In this document: positions 39,922-49,917 of the stretch, one piece after another
Layout: the number at the start of each line of letters is the position of its first letter
How positions within the stretch are numbered: position 1 is the first letter of the stretch
Assembly: GCA_016712285.1 (NCBI GenBank)
Contig: JADJRK010000001.1
Span: forward strand, 1,178,001-1,242,000
Direction of reading: 5' to 3'
From: Planctomycetota bacterium
GTDB taxonomy: Bacteria > Planctomycetota > UBA8742 > UBA2392
Length of the DNA stretch: 64,000 nt
The notes under the pieces: model-generated
The model's input: the letters and a program-made list of their open reading frames with translations, nothing else
What the model was told of the DNA's origin: nothing
Databases searched by the model: none
Program-made: the position numbers and the translations under genes

Positions 39922-40869
39922 TTAGTACGGCACTGGCTCTTTGTCGGGGTTGCGTGGTGCGCGGTTGACGTCGTCGAGATCTGCCTGCTCAAACTTCTGC
40001 TCGTCGCGCGCGGCTTCCCACTTCTGGCGCGCGGGCTTGACGGCTTCGCTGGTCATCATGCTGGAGGCCTTGGCGATCTGCTGCATCCCCTTCTTGACCT
40101 CGTTGATCTCGTGCTCAAGTTCCTGGTAAATCAGGTACGCGGCAATCTCGCGCTCATTGTCTTCGTTTTTGAGTGCTTCCTCGGTCATCTCTTCAAATCC
40201 TTCGTAATGCTTGAAAGAGTTGACCATCGGGATGTTGTCCATGTTGTACGGCCACTTGTACCGGAACAGCTCAAGCGCATAGACGGTCTGGTACCACTGC
40301 TGCCATGCCGCAATCCAGATTTCGTCGTTGCCGCGGTCGTCCATGCCGGCCTTCTGGGCCTCGCGAACCTTCTTGATGGCGATGCGGATGTAGTCGTAGG
40401 CGCGAGACTTCTTCATCTCGCGGCCCTTCTCGTAGGCCGAAACCGCGAACGCACGTGCCCGAATCTGGTGCTCGGTCAGTGTCTCCGCGGCCTTCTTGGC
40501 CGGCAGGTTGTGCGGCCGGATGTTGGCGACTGTGTTGCCGCCGTCGTTGATGGTGCCGCGGCGACCAAACGCGTCGAAGGCTATGTCCAGCACAAACGCC
40601 GCGATGCCGAGCAACGAGACGCCGATGCAGATAATCCAGATCAGCTTGGCGGACTTGTGTGAAATCTTGCCCTTGCTCGGCAAGGGTTGCCCGTCTGGCA
40701 CCTGCGGCACAGCCGTTGTCGGCGGACGCACAGGCTCCGAGGGCTTGACGCCCTTGGACGGACGCTGGACAGGCCCGCCCTGGGCGGACTGCACGCGCCG
40801 AACATCCGAAGAACTGCTTACCTCTTCGTAGTCTTCAACTACATCATCGTCGTCGTAGTCAGGTACCAC
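39922..40869 (-). CDS. Single-pass membrane protein with acidic N-terminal tail
   Basis: A 315-residue protein. The N-terminus is intrinsically disordered and very acidic (DYDDDDVVEDYEE), then Pro-rich to about residue 70. A membrane helix spans about 75-97 (LIWIICIGVSLLGIAAFVLDIAF), and a mainly helical exported domain with Trp-rich WIAAWQQWYQ around residues 186-195 follows. No family is recognised. The start is a GTG with AGGGGA four bases upstream. It follows holA by 27 bases and is the last gene before the strong terminator. Confidence 0.74.
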   Translation of the reverse strand: MVPDYDDDDVVEDYEEVSSSSDVRRVQSAQGGPVQRPSKGVKPSEPVRPPTTAVPQVPDGQPLPSKGKISHKSAKLIWIICIGVSLLGIAAFVLDIAFDAFGRRGTINDGGNTVANIRPHNLPAKKAAETLTEHQIRARAFAVSAYEKGREMKKSRAYDYIRIAIKKVREAQKAGMDDRGNDEIWIAAWQQWYQTVYALELFRYKWPYNMDNIPMVNSFKHYEGFEEMTEEALKNEDNEREIAAYLIYQELEHEINEVKKGMQQIAKASSMMTSEAVKPARQKWEAARDEQKFEQADLDDVNRAPRNPDKEPVPY

Positions 40870-40896
40870 TTTGTCCCCTGTCCCTGTTGAGTCTTG

Positions 40897-41958
40897 CTAA
40901 CGAACGACCAGCCCTTGTGGTTCCCCCGACTTTAACGTTTCGCAAAGTCGTGAGACGGTTCCGATCAGCAGATTGGCCGGGTCTGGTGAGGCAGTCTTCA
41001 TGCTTTCGTCTGCCGCCATCAAGACTTCGAGCGCTGCGCGGACTTTTCCGCGGTCCAGCCCCCTGGCCGTGCTCATGAATCCACTTTTTAGATTTTCCCT
41101 AAGCCTGACTTTGGCAAGGGTTTGTGCCTCCGCTGCCGATTTGCCCTGTTGCAATGCCAATGCTGCCCGGCCCAGCCCAACGACCTGTAACCGCAGCAGT
41201 GCCAACAGAGAGAGTACCGACCCCAACTCTGCTTTGCCAGCCATTTTAGCAGCGCAGGCCAGCGCCGCGCGAGTGTCACCTGTGAGGATTGCATCACACA
41301 GCGGAAACGTCAGGTCGGCGCCCTCGTAGCCGCATGCATGGGCAATGTCAGCCGCCGAGACCTTGCCGTCCTTGCTCAGCAGCGCCAGCTTGTGCAGTTC
41401 TGACTCGGCCCGGCCAAGGCTGCCGCCGGTGTACTCGCGCAGGGCTGTCAGCGCGTCGGGCGACAGCTTCAAGCCGATCTCGGCTGCCGCGTTGCTGGCC
41501 AGCTGGTTCCAGCCGCGCACATCCCACGGCTTGAGTTCTTCACAGATCACGGTCGGAAAGTCCGCGCTGACGCGCTTCGGAACCGCCAGATTGCGCTGAA
41601 ACGTCGCACCGTCGAACACCAGCACATTGCGCTTGCCCGGCTTTTCAAGATAGGCCAGAAACTCTTCCTTGAAGCGGGTGGTAGCCTCCTGGCGGTTCCC
41701 GACGCGGCGGTTGCCGATGACAATGGCCAGCGCGCCGCCGAACAGGCTTGGCGAGCGCAGTTCATCCAACACGCGGGTGAGCGTGTCTTCGGGTTCCATG
41801 CGCTTGATTTCCATGCCGCGCTTTTCCAGCGACGACAGTAGCGCCCTTAGGCACTTGCCCCGCAGGTAGTCTTCGGGCCCGAACACGGCGTATACCGGCG
41901 CGGCCGGCAGCTTTGCCGGGTCGCGCAGAAAGTCATTGGCGGGTACGGGTGTCGGCAT
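40897..41958 (-). CDS. holA: DNA polymerase III delta subunit
   Basis: A 353-residue HolA, the clamp-loader subunit that opens the sliding clamp. N-terminal PVYAVFGPEDYLRGKCLRAL is the family's typical degenerate AAA+ start (no P-loop), followed by an LDELRSPSLFGGALAIVIGN block with the clamp-binding hydrophobics. The C-terminal collar domain contains LLALLRLQVVGLGRAALALQQGKSAAE. Length fits the family. CAGGA precedes the ATG. It sits at the end of a chain of vWA genes with 30-base spacing, a location driven by chromosomal linkage rather than shared function. Confidence 0.93.
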   Translation of the reverse strand: MPTPVPANDFLRDPAKLPAAPVYAVFGPEDYLRGKCLRALLSSLEKRGMEIKRMEPEDTLTRVLDELRSPSLFGGALAIVIGNRRVGNRQEATTRFKEEFLAYLEKPGKRNVLVFDGATFQRNLAVPKRVSADFPTVICEELKPWDVRGWNQLASNAAAEIGLKLSPDALTALREYTGGSLGRAESELHKLALLSKDGKVSAADIAHACGYEGADLTFPLCDAILTGDTRAALACAAKMAGKAELGSVLSLLALLRLQVVGLGRAALALQQGKSAAEAQTLAKVRLRENLKSGFMSTARGLDRGKVRAALEVLMAADESMKTASPDPANLLIGTVSRLCETLKSGEPQGLVVR

Positions 41959-41988
41959 GGGTCCTGTGATGTACCAACACGGCTGGCA

Positions 41989-44900
41989 TTACACCATGCG
42001 CACGAGCTTGCGGGTCAACCACTCGCCTGCGAGCAACAGGATCATCAGCACCAGCAGCACCGAGCGCAGGCTCCATGGCTCGTCCTTGCGGTTCCACAGC
42101 AGGCTGGTGATGCCCTTCAGTTCGTTTTCTTTCTCGCGGATCTCAAAGACCGCCTGGCCCATGTCGGTCATCAGGTAGATACGCTTGCCGCCCTGGTAAT
42201 CCATCGGCGCCACGTTCGCGGGCAGCTTGGTGGAGCGTCTTTGCAACCCGTCGAAGTCCATCGTCAGGTTGCGCAGTTCGGCCACGGGTGCAATCACCGT
42301 ATAGCGGTGCGGTTGCTTGCGGCTTTCTTCGTAGCCTTGCACCCAGACGTCGAACTGCCCGGGCTCGTTGGCTTCAACGATGCCCTCAAACAGGTTCGGG
42401 CTCCAGCTCACTTCCTGCAGCACGACGCGACGCGCCGACAGGCGCCCCTGGCTGCGAGCCTGCAACTCCACGATCAGCCGGCGTGCCTCTGTATCATCGG
42501 GGCCGCGAGGCAGCTCTGAGAGTTCCTTGTTCTGGTTCTGGGTGACTTCGTTGTAGATGTCGCCCAGCAGCTCGACATAGACCTTGACCTGCTCGCTGAC
42601 CTGGTAGCGGGTTTTGTCCGTGTAGACGTCCACCCGCTGTTGCTTGCCCTTGAGGCGCCGGCTGGCGACAAAGCGCAGCGTGTTCTGCCAGAAGCGATAG
42701 AAGTACACGTCGCCGACGAACTCGCGCCACAGCCAGGTGTCGTCGCTGCCGCAGTAAAAGGTCATGCCGCTGCCGTATGGCATGGCGGCAGTCAGCACGT
42801 CACCTTCGCCGGTAATCTTGCCCTCGCGCGTTACGCGCGACAGAGCAACCGCCGGCGCCGGCTTGATGCCCGCGGTGCCCTGGTACCAGTACAAGCCGTG
42901 CAGCTGTCCTTTGACAAAGCTGCCGTCCTTGACGCTGCCCCACAGTTCGTCGTTGCGTGCGGGGTTGCTGCTGAGCCGGTGCACTTCATGCGCGCGGCCG
43001 GCGGGTGTCAGGCGCCAGAACTTCTGCTGCTTATGGTCGATGGCGCCTTCCGCATCGCGCGGCGTATCAAGTTCCACCGGGTACAGCACGCGCGCTTTTT
43101 CAATGTTGCGGTAGGCGCTGAAGTTGTAGCCCTGGCCAGCCAGCAGCACCAAACCGCCGCGGTGGTGGCTCACCCACTCTTCCAGCCAGTCCCAGTGCTC
43201 GCGCCGGAAGCGGTTGTCATCGGGGTCAATGTCGCCCAGGATGATGACGTCGTAGTCGAGCTTGAAGAACTCTTCTTTATCGCGAATCACCCGGTCACCG
43301 ACGGCAAACGGCGCCACCAGCGGCAACAGCTTGCGGCGCACTTCTTCGTCGTACTGGCTTGTCGGCTGCGTCCACCCGTCCTGGGCGTCAAAGAAGTAGC
43401 CCTGGTATTCAAGCTTCTTGTCGCGCTTGAGCGCCTCGTTCAGGTAGCGCGCCTGGTACCGGAAGCGGCCTTCCAGGTACAGCACCTTGATCTTGCGGTC
43501 GATGATCTCGACTTCGTGTTCCTTGACGTTGTTCCGGTACGTGTCTTCATCCGGAAGGCGGTCTTCATTCAGCTTGAGGTAGTAGATGTGCTTGCCCGTG
43601 ACTGCCGGCTTGAAGCGGATTTTCACTTCGGCCAGCTCTTCGGGCCCAAGCTCGATCTCGGTGCCGTCCTGGCCCCGCACGGCGCGGCCATTGAGCTCGC
43701 TGTATGCGACCGGGTTGGTCGGCGAATCCTCGCACAGGATGATCTTCACACGCTGGCCGGGCGTTCCCTTTTCCGGGTCGGCGCGATAGGCCTTGTCGGC
43801 GCGGATCTTCAGCTTGAAGTCAAGGAAATCGCCCTTGAGAATCTCGCGGTCTGCCGAGACGCTCAGCAGCTCAAGCACTTTCACCGGCTTGGGGTTGCCG
43901 ATGGCGATACCGACAACTTCAACGGTGCTGCGTGCCTTGGCGGCTTCGTCGGCTGCGCGTTCTTCGTTGGGGCTGGTGTCGCGGCCGTCGGTCAGCACGA
44001 TGATCGACGACAGGTCGTCTTCGGCAGTGTAGTAGCGGCGCACTTCGCGCAGCGCGGCGTCAACCTCGGTCAGGCGCCCGCGGGGCTCACGGAAGTCGAG
44101 CTCAGCGGGGTCGACTTCGAGGATGGCTTCATCGGTCAGCTGTTCGCGGCCGAAGCGCGTTGAGAACACGAAAAAGCGCAGCATCGCGACCCGGTTTTCC
44201 GTGCGGCGCTTGTCGGCCTTCTCTGCAATTTCGGCGGCGCGCGCGCGCAGCACGTCGATCAGTGCCTTGTCGCCCTGCTTCAGCGCGCTGAGTGTGTTGC
44301 CGTCCGTGACCAGTTCGCAGGCAATGTCCCAGCGGCGTGGGCCTTCGGGGTGGCAGGTGCCGAGCAGGTTGTTGATCAGCACCCGCTTCTGGATGACGGC
44401 CTGGTCGTCCGCGTTGCCGCCCAGCAGCTTGGCAAACTCCTGCTCGCGCAGCATCAGCTGCCGCAGCAGTTCATCCAGCTCGCTTTGCAGGCGACGCACC
44501 TGGCTTTCATTCGGCGTCTCTTTGCTGGTTTCTGCCGACAGTTCACTCTGGCGCAGGTCAGCCTCCGCGGCGATGCCATCCAGTTCACGCCGCAGGCGCT
44601 GCCAGCCGCCGATGTCAAATCGACCGCCATGCAGCTCTGACAGGCGCTTGACCAGCCGCGCGGCGCGCTCACGCACCACGCGCCGGACAAACCCGCGCAC
44701 GGCAACTTCATCATCGGTCAGGGTCACGAACCCCTGGTTCGGCGGCGGCGGCACATCGACGCCAAGGCCGCGCAGATGATCGCGCAGTTCACGCACGTCT
44801 GCCGATTCACGATCGTCAAATACGTTGAAGATGGGGAATTCGCGCGATTCGTCCCCCATCGAAAGGCTGTCGTCGATCAGCACGGCGACCTTGCTGCCCT

Positions 44901-45300
44901 CGACGTAGGTCTCGGTGGCAACCAGCGACGGCCCGGCAATCAGCAGGTACAGCAGGAACAGAATGCCCGCGCGCAGCGATGCCAGGAACACGCGGGTGAG
45001 GCGCGACACTTTCTTCTTCTCATAGAAGTAAATGACCGCTGGCAGCAGCACACAGACCGGAATCACCAGCAGCGCTGTCCAGATCAGCGGGCTGATCTCG
45101 AACAGCGAAATGCCCTTCCACGTCGCGCTGCCCTCAGACTGCCGCGAGAACGGGTCGAAGTTCTCCCACGAAAACACGCTGCCCGGCGCCAGCACCTCGG
45201 TGATGCGGCCCGGAAAGATGACCCCGTACACAGCCACCACCAGCACTGCCAGCAGCAGCACGCTGAAGAAGGTCATGACGAATTTCTGGATTCCGCTCAC
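41989..45300 (-). CDS. Large membrane protein with split vWA domain and amidotransferase-like domain
   Basis: A 1103-residue membrane protein. Membrane helices lie at about 10-30, 70-92 and 108-125, with a last one near the C-terminus (SVLLVLMILLLAGEWL). The vWA metal site begins DDSLS (143-147), but its continuation, IIVLTDGRDTS, comes only near residue 440, with about 270 largely coiled-coil residues inserted between. An exported part follows with a class-I glutamine-amidotransferase-like fold (YDVIILGDIDPDDNRF, then WVSHHRGGLVLLAGQGYN; no nucleophilic Cys seen). This architecture is typical of large planctomycete proteins beside MoxR/DUF58 genes. The start is GTG 45300, 25 bases after the upstream vWA gene. 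Confidence 0.88.
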   Translation of the reverse strand: MSGIQKFVMTFFSVLLLAVLVVAVYGVIFPGRITEVLAPGSVFSWENFDPFSRQSEGSATWKGISLFEISPLIWTALLVIPVCVLLPAVIYFYEKKKVSRLTRVFLASLRAGILFLLYLLIAGPSLVATETYVEGSKVAVLIDDSLSMGDESREFPIFNVFDDRESADVRELRDHLRGLGVDVPPPPNQGFVTLTDDEVAVRGFVRRVVRERAARLVKRLSELHGGRFDIGGWQRLRRELDGIAAEADLRQSELSAETSKETPNESQVRRLQSELDELLRQLMLREQEFAKLLGGNADDQAVIQKRVLINNLLGTCHPEGPRRWDIACELVTDGNTLSALKQGDKALIDVLRARAAEIAEKADKRRTENRVAMLRFFVFSTRFGREQLTDEAILEVDPAELDFREPRGRLTEVDAALREVRRYYTAEDDLSSIIVLTDGRDTSPNEERAADEAAKARSTVEVVGIAIGNPKPVKVLELLSVSADREILKGDFLDFKLKIRADKAYRADPEKGTPGQRVKIILCEDSPTNPVAYSELNGRAVRGQDGTEIELGPEELAEVKIRFKPAVTGKHIYYLKLNEDRLPDEDTYRNNVKEHEVEIIDRKIKVLYLEGRFRYQARYLNEALKRDKKLEYQGYFFDAQDGWTQPTSQYDEEVRRKLLPLVAPFAVGDRVIRDKEEFFKLDYDVIILGDIDPDDNRFRREHWDWLEEWVSHHRGGLVLLAGQGYNFSAYRNIEKARVLYPVELDTPRDAEGAIDHKQQKFWRLTPAGRAHEVHRLSSNPARNDELWGSVKDGSFVKGQLHGLYWYQGTAGIKPAPAVALSRVTREGKITGEGDVLTAAMPYGSGMTFYCGSDDTWLWREFVGDVYFYRFWQNTLRFVASRRLKGKQQRVDVYTDKTRYQVSEQVKVYVELLGDIYNEVTQNQNKELSELPRGPDDTEARRLIVELQARSQGRLSARRVVLQEVSWSPNLFEGIVEANEPGQFDVWVQGYEESRKQPHRYTVIAPVAELRNLTMDFDGLQRRSTKLPANVAPMDYQGGKRIYLMTDMGQAVFEIREKENELKGITSLLWNRKDEPWSLRSVLLVLMILLLAGEWLTRKLVRMV

Positions 45301-45325
45301 TTCAGGTCCGTTTCCGTGTGCAACG

Positions 45326-47776
45326 CTACTTGTCCGCCTTGGAAATCACGCCGCTCCAGACTGTTTCAAACAGCAGGAAACATACGCCCAGCACCGCCAG
45401 CCACATCCACTCTTTTCCACCCTGGTCGCCTGCCAGCGCATCGCCGCCTTCAAGCTCGTCTCCGGCGCGACGATACAGCATGGGCAACTCGCCCAGTGCT
45501 TCTTTCAATGCTGCTTCTGTGCCGCCTTCGGCCAGGCTCAAGCGCATCAGGTCGCTCTCGCGGGCGTGCAGGTTTACGCTGAAGCGCTCCTGCCACTTGC
45601 GGCGCGGCTCGCCCGAATCGGTCTTCTCAAAGGCAGTCAGCGTGTACACGCCCGGCTGTGCGGTGCCCGCATACTCAAGCAGGTTGACCCCGGCGTCGCT
45701 GGTGGCCGCGATATCAACGTTGGTACCGGCCGGGTCTCGCACGGTGTACTGCGGCGCGACGTCCACCACGCGCAACACGCGCCGGAACGGCTCCCCCACC
45801 GACAGGTTGGAGTAACGCGCTTCGTTGCCCGTGAGATAACTGGCGACTTCCAGGTACAGGAACAAGGGCAGCCCGTTGGTTCGCCACAATCCGTTCCAGC
45901 GCTCGGACGCAGTCGTGGTCACGTACATCACGCGGCCGCGACCGTACGGCCGCTCCAGCATGAACGGCACGGGCCCGCTGGGCAAGTTGAGACTCAGCAG
46001 CGTCTGCGTTTGGCGAAGCGGGTCAACCTCGGTGCCAGCCGGCAGCGTGACTTCGCGCCAGTTACGCACAGCCACCGGGTCGGTGATGATGGTCAGGTTC
46101 TCGGGGCTCTCGGCGAACAGTTTGATGACAGGATGGTCCGGGCCGGTAACGGTCAGCCCGTAGTTCTCGGCTGTCGGGTCGTCGCTGCCACCGGGGCGAC
46201 CGAGCTTGGCCGGCAACATGCCCTTGCCTTCTTTGTACAGCATCGAGTTGTATTTGCCGAAGTCCACCTTGTCGCCGTCGAAGATCAGCAGCCCGAATCC
46301 CGCCTCGACAAACTCTTCCAGCTTGGCAACCACGCCCTCGGGAATGTCCTGCACGTTGGCAAGGATCACCAGCCGGTAGTCAAAGAAGCTGTCGATGGCC
46401 GCCATCTGCTCGGGCCGCATGCTGACGATGTAGTTGGGCGTAATGCGCACATCCGGTGCTTCGCCGCGTTCGCCGTCAACACGGCTCGATGAGATGCCCA
46501 GCGCGGTTTCAAGGTAGAACGTCTCGTCGATGTTGGGGTCGGCGTGGGGCACGCCGTCGATGACCAGAATTGGTACGCCGGGCACGACGTGGATGACCAC
46601 GTTGCGTGTGTTGTCGGTGGTCAGGGCGTCCGGCTCTTCGGTGAATATCTCGATGTTTCGCGATGCGCCGGTCTTCTCTTCTTCAGGCTTGAGGGTCAGG
46701 TCGCGCGCGGGCAGCACAAGCTGCACCGGCTCAGCGGCGCGGTTGGGCTGCAGCACGATCGGCGCGCCGAAGGGACGCTCGGGCCCGCCGTCGATGCGGT
46801 ACTTCAGGCGCACGTTGCGGTCCTGCGCGCGGGGGTCGCTGGCGCTGAACTGCACGTCGATCAGCACCTTGGCTTCCATGCCGTTGCCGACGATGCGTTC
46901 ATTTACACGCACGCCGGTGATGGCGACATTCTGCCCGTTCTCAAAGCCGGCGTCGTAAAACACCGGCACGGTGCCGCTGGTCTTCATGCGGGCGTTCATC
47001 CGGTCCATCACGGCAACGAAGTCAGCGTGGACCGTTCCGTCCTTGGAGAGTTCGCGCCAGCCTGACGTGCAGAAATCGCTGATGATCACGAGACCCACGG
47101 CGTCGTTCTCGGGCGTGCCCTCAACCATGCGGGCAGACTCGCGCAGGGCCGCCAGCATGTTCGTGTCCACGGCGGCCACGCCGGTGGCGGCGATTTCGCG
47201 CCGCGCGGCGTCAAGGTTCAGGCTTGAGAGCTGGCTGACGCGCCGGCGACGGGACTTGTCGGCTGCGTCGTCGGCCAGTGCCATGCCGCCAATGCCGGGC
47301 GGCACGTACACGTCGCTGAGGCGCACCACCGACACGCGGTCACGGTTTGGTTTCAGGCTGTCAACGGTGGCCAGCGCGAACTGCTTGGCGCGATCAAAGC
47401 TGGTCTGGCCTTCCTGCTTGTAGCCCATGCTGGCGCTGTTATCGAGCACGAGCACCAGGTGCAGCGGCGCGTCGGTAGAAAGCGTGCCGCGCGTGATGCC
47501 CATGGTTTCGTCGGCCCACTCTTTGACGCGTTCACAGCCCATCGGGAACAGCGCCGCGGCAATCAGCATCACGGCCAGCACCCGCAGAAGCAGCATGATC
47601 AGCGATTCCATCTGCACGCGGCGACGCGTACGCTTGTACGCCGCGAGCAGAAATTCCATGGCCGCCCAGTCGACCTTGCGGTAACGCGTGAGGTTGATGA
47701 TGTGGATAATGATCGGCACCGCCGCTGCTGCCAGCGGAATCCCAAGGCCGAGTGTCCAGATCAACCACGTAGGCAA
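45326..47776 (-). CDS. BatA-type aerotolerance N-terminal domain plus vWA membrane protein
   Basis: An 816-residue membrane protein. Residues 1-80 form the BatA-type N-terminal two-helix domain: GIPLAAAAVPIIIHIINL, then RYRKVDWAAMEFL and a second helix LLLRVLAVMLIAAALFP. A vWA domain follows with metal site DNSAS (112-116), and a long exported region with an amidotransferase-like segment (DYRLVILANVQDIPEGVVAKLEEFV). A membrane helix lies close to the C-terminus (MWLAVLGVCFLLFETVW). The start is a TTG with AAGGGGA eight bases upstream. It follows the DUF58 gene by five bases. Such proteins cooperate with MoxR AAA+ ATPases as chaperone-like complexes. Confidence 0.91.
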   Translation of the reverse strand: MPTWLIWTLGLGIPLAAAAVPIIIHIINLTRYRKVDWAAMEFLLAAYKRTRRRVQMESLIMLLLRVLAVMLIAAALFPMGCERVKEWADETMGITRGTLSTDAPLHLVLVLDNSASMGYKQEGQTSFDRAKQFALATVDSLKPNRDRVSVVRLSDVYVPPGIGGMALADDAADKSRRRRVSQLSSLNLDAARREIAATGVAAVDTNMLAALRESARMVEGTPENDAVGLVIISDFCTSGWRELSKDGTVHADFVAVMDRMNARMKTSGTVPVFYDAGFENGQNVAITGVRVNERIVGNGMEAKVLIDVQFSASDPRAQDRNVRLKYRIDGGPERPFGAPIVLQPNRAAEPVQLVLPARDLTLKPEEEKTGASRNIEIFTEEPDALTTDNTRNVVIHVVPGVPILVIDGVPHADPNIDETFYLETALGISSSRVDGERGEAPDVRITPNYIVSMRPEQMAAIDSFFDYRLVILANVQDIPEGVVAKLEEFVEAGFGLLIFDGDKVDFGKYNSMLYKEGKGMLPAKLGRPGGSDDPTAENYGLTVTGPDHPVIKLFAESPENLTIITDPVAVRNWREVTLPAGTEVDPLRQTQTLLSLNLPSGPVPFMLERPYGRGRVMYVTTTASERWNGLWRTNGLPLFLYLEVASYLTGNEARYSNLSVGEPFRRVLRVVDVAPQYTVRDPAGTNVDIAATSDAGVNLLEYAGTAQPGVYTLTAFEKTDSGEPRRKWQERFSVNLHARESDLMRLSLAEGGTEAALKEALGELPMLYRRAGDELEGGDALAGDQGGKEWMWLAVLGVCFLLFETVWSGVISKADK

Positions 47777-47781
47777 AGCCG

Positions 47782-48684
47782 CTATCCCCTTCTTCCTGAA
47801 CGCTTGGCAAGGTAGGCCTGCAATGCCACATCCAGCGGCATTGCCGTATCGATGGCTACATAGTCGCTGCGCGCGCGCAGGCAGGCACGCCGCACAGCCG
47901 TGGTGAAATGCTCGACTTCTTCCAGGTACGCTTTGCGCAGGCTGCGCGGATCGACCAGCAGGTCTGGGTACTCTTCCAGCCCGATGAACTGCGTCAGCCG
48001 GTCGAACGTGAACTCGCGCTCTTGCGGGTCCATGACGTTGAAGACGATCACGTCATGCTTGCGCGCCGCCAGGTGCTCCAGCCCGCGCTTGAGATGCTCG
48101 ACTTTGTCAAAGAGGTCGCTGATGACCATGACCAGGCTGCGGCGTCCGCTGCGTTGGGCCACGTCGACCAGCACGTCGCCGATGTTGGTTTTCTTCTGGG
48201 GCACGCGCTCGTGCATGCTGGCCAGCATGCGCATCAGCGTGACCTGCGACGTCGCCGGCGGCACCCAGTCGTAGAGTTTTTCGTCGAACAGCGCCAAACC
48301 CGCGGCGTCGCTCTGCTTCTGGACCAGGTATGCCAGGCTGGCCGCCATGTAGCGCCCGTAGTCGAGCTTGCTTTTCAGCTCGCCGGACTGGTAGCGCATG
48401 CTTTCGCTGGTGTCCAGCACGACCACGGCGCGGAAGTTGGTCTCTTCTTCATACTCTTTGATGTAGTACTTGTCGGACTTGGCGTAGGCCTTCCAGTCAA
48501 GATAGCGCAGATCGTCGCCGGGCACATACTCGCGGTGCTGCGCGAACTCAACGCTGAAGCCCTTGTACGGCGACTTGTGCAGGCCCGCGAGAAAGCCCTC
48601 AACCACATTGCGTGCGGTCACTTCCAGGTGCCGAATCTGGTTCAGCACCGCGGGGTCGAGATATTTCTGGTAGGCCTGTGCCAT
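47782..48684 (-). CDS. DUF58 domain protein (vWA-like, MoxR partner)
   Basis: A 300-residue soluble DUF58 protein. The family core is SVEFAQHREYVPGDDLRYLDW (44-64), directly followed by a vWA-like fold with metal site DTSES (91-95), and later ISDLFD and an HDVIVFNVMDPQE strand. DUF58 genes nearly always accompany MoxR genes; the MoxR gene is two genes upstream here, with a HEAT-like membrane protein between them. I start at ATG 48684, 22 bases after the previous stop; a TTG 11 codons upstream would overlap the preceding gene. Role inferred: adaptor recognising substrates of the MoxR ATPase at the membrane. Confidence 0.94.
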   Translation of the reverse strand: MAQAYQKYLDPAVLNQIRHLEVTARNVVEGFLAGLHKSPYKGFSVEFAQHREYVPGDDLRYLDWKAYAKSDKYYIKEYEEETNFRAVVVLDTSESMRYQSGELKSKLDYGRYMAASLAYLVQKQSDAAGLALFDEKLYDWVPPATSQVTLMRMLASMHERVPQKKTNIGDVLVDVAQRSGRRSLVMVISDLFDKVEHLKRGLEHLAARKHDVIVFNVMDPQEREFTFDRLTQFIGLEEYPDLLVDPRSLRKAYLEEVEHFTTAVRRACLRARSDYVAIDTAMPLDVALQAYLAKRSGRRG

Positions 48685-48706
48685 AGTGCGCGTCGAACTT
48701 CTCTGC

Positions 48707-49834
48707 CTAGCCCCCAAGTTTGTCCAATGTCCTGGCTGCTTCCATCGCGACTGGCCCTTTGCCCTCGCTCAGGCTTTTCAACATTGCTTGGCCGCTGACT
48801 TCTTTACGATCCCCGAACCAGCGCACAGCGATGATTCGCTCGGCTATGCTGCGTTCCTGCGAAGTCGCCACGTCGTTCATCTGCCGCGCATAACCCTTGC
48901 CGGCTGCCGCGGCCAGCAGCGCCAGCAGGTCCAGTTTTCGCTCTGCGGGGGCCTTGTTGTACGCGTCCAGCAGGTCATCCAGGGTCGGGTCGGCGGCCCT
49001 GACTGTATAGCCGACCCAGGCCTCCGGCGTCCACACGCCCGACTCTGGCGCGCGCAACGAAAGCACCGACCAGGCAAACCACAATTCACGGTGCGCCAGC
49101 GGGTCGCGCTCAGACTTGGCCCTGGCGGCCAGCAACTCGGCTGCGCCATCGGCCTGCGTGCGACCCAGCAATGCGCCCGCAACCGAGCGCACAGCCGGCG
49201 ATGGGTCGTCCAGCAGCGCCTTGGCGCCTTCGGCGCATGCAGACGCGCCGAAGTCCACGGTCTCGCGCAGCAATTCAAAGTGCATGCCCGCCGGGGAGAC
49301 TGCGGCTTGCCGCAGCAGCTCTTTCACGCCCTCGACCGGGTCCACGCCGTGGGCGTCGGGCTGAACGCCGCTGAGCTTTTCGCGCCAATGGGCGGCATAT
49401 GCCTTCTCGCCCCAGGCGCGATCGACGAGCGCGCTTGCCGCTTGCAGTGCCCGGTCTGCCGCGGGCGCGCCTGTGCGTTCGGCCTCGAGCTCGTTGCCTG
49501 CAAGGATCGACTTGGCTTCGGCGACCCCGGCCCTGGAAGCCAGGTCGTCGCGTTCTTTGCGCGTCTCATCGAGCTTGCCCTTGAACTCCTGGGCGCGCTC
49601 AATGGCCTCGCTGTACTGCGACTTGCTGACGCTGCCCCATCCGCTGAACAGCAGGTAGGCCGCCAGCGCCGCCATGCCCAGGTACATAGCGCGCGAAACC
49701 CAGCGCGCGGTCTTGAGCAGGTTGGGGCTTGAGACGCCGGCCTGCGCGTACGCCTCGAGTTCTTCCTCGAGTTCTTCTTTGCGGCGCTGGAGCGCCTCGT
49801 CCTTGCTTTCCTGGTTTTCGGGTTCGTCTGTCAT
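48707..49834 (-). CDS. Membrane-anchored HEAT-like protein
   Basis: A 375-residue protein with a very acidic cytoplasmic tail containing a Glu/Lys coiled coil (residues about 10-32) and one membrane helix (about 50-68, MYLGMAALAAYLLFSGW). The exported or membrane-proximal alpha-helical part carries HEAT-like pairs such as AKALLDDPSPAVRSVAGALLG and SIAERIIAVRWFGDRKEV. No enzyme motif. The start MTDEP at 49834 was chosen over an upstream ATG at 49873, which adds 13 residues that do not look coding. Its position between MoxR and DUF58 is unusual and suggests it belongs to that complex. Confidence 0.78.
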   Translation of the reverse strand: MTDEPENQESKDEALQRRKEELEEELEAYAQAGVSSPNLLKTARWVSRAMYLGMAALAAYLLFSGWGSVSKSQYSEAIERAQEFKGKLDETRKERDDLASRAGVAEAKSILAGNELEAERTGAPAADRALQAASALVDRAWGEKAYAAHWREKLSGVQPDAHGVDPVEGVKELLRQAAVSPAGMHFELLRETVDFGASACAEGAKALLDDPSPAVRSVAGALLGRTQADGAAELLAARAKSERDPLAHRELWFAWSVLSLRAPESGVWTPEAWVGYTVRAADPTLDDLLDAYNKAPAERKLDLLALLAAAAGKGYARQMNDVATSQERSIAERIIAVRWFGDRKEVSGQAMLKSLSEGKGPVAMEAARTLDKLGG

Positions 49835-49917
49835 TTCGTGAACGTCGGTCCCGGCGGCATAGCCGGGGGGCACAACTCATGGGGAAGTTTCCGTGCGGTT
49901 CGACCTGCTGTGCCGGG

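Noticed and set aside
42640..44163. Plus-strand open frame of 507 codons opposite the vWA/amidotransferase gene
   Set aside because: Mirror of a strongly supported membrane protein; its translation is a Val/Ala/Leu-rich reverse-frame echo without motifs.
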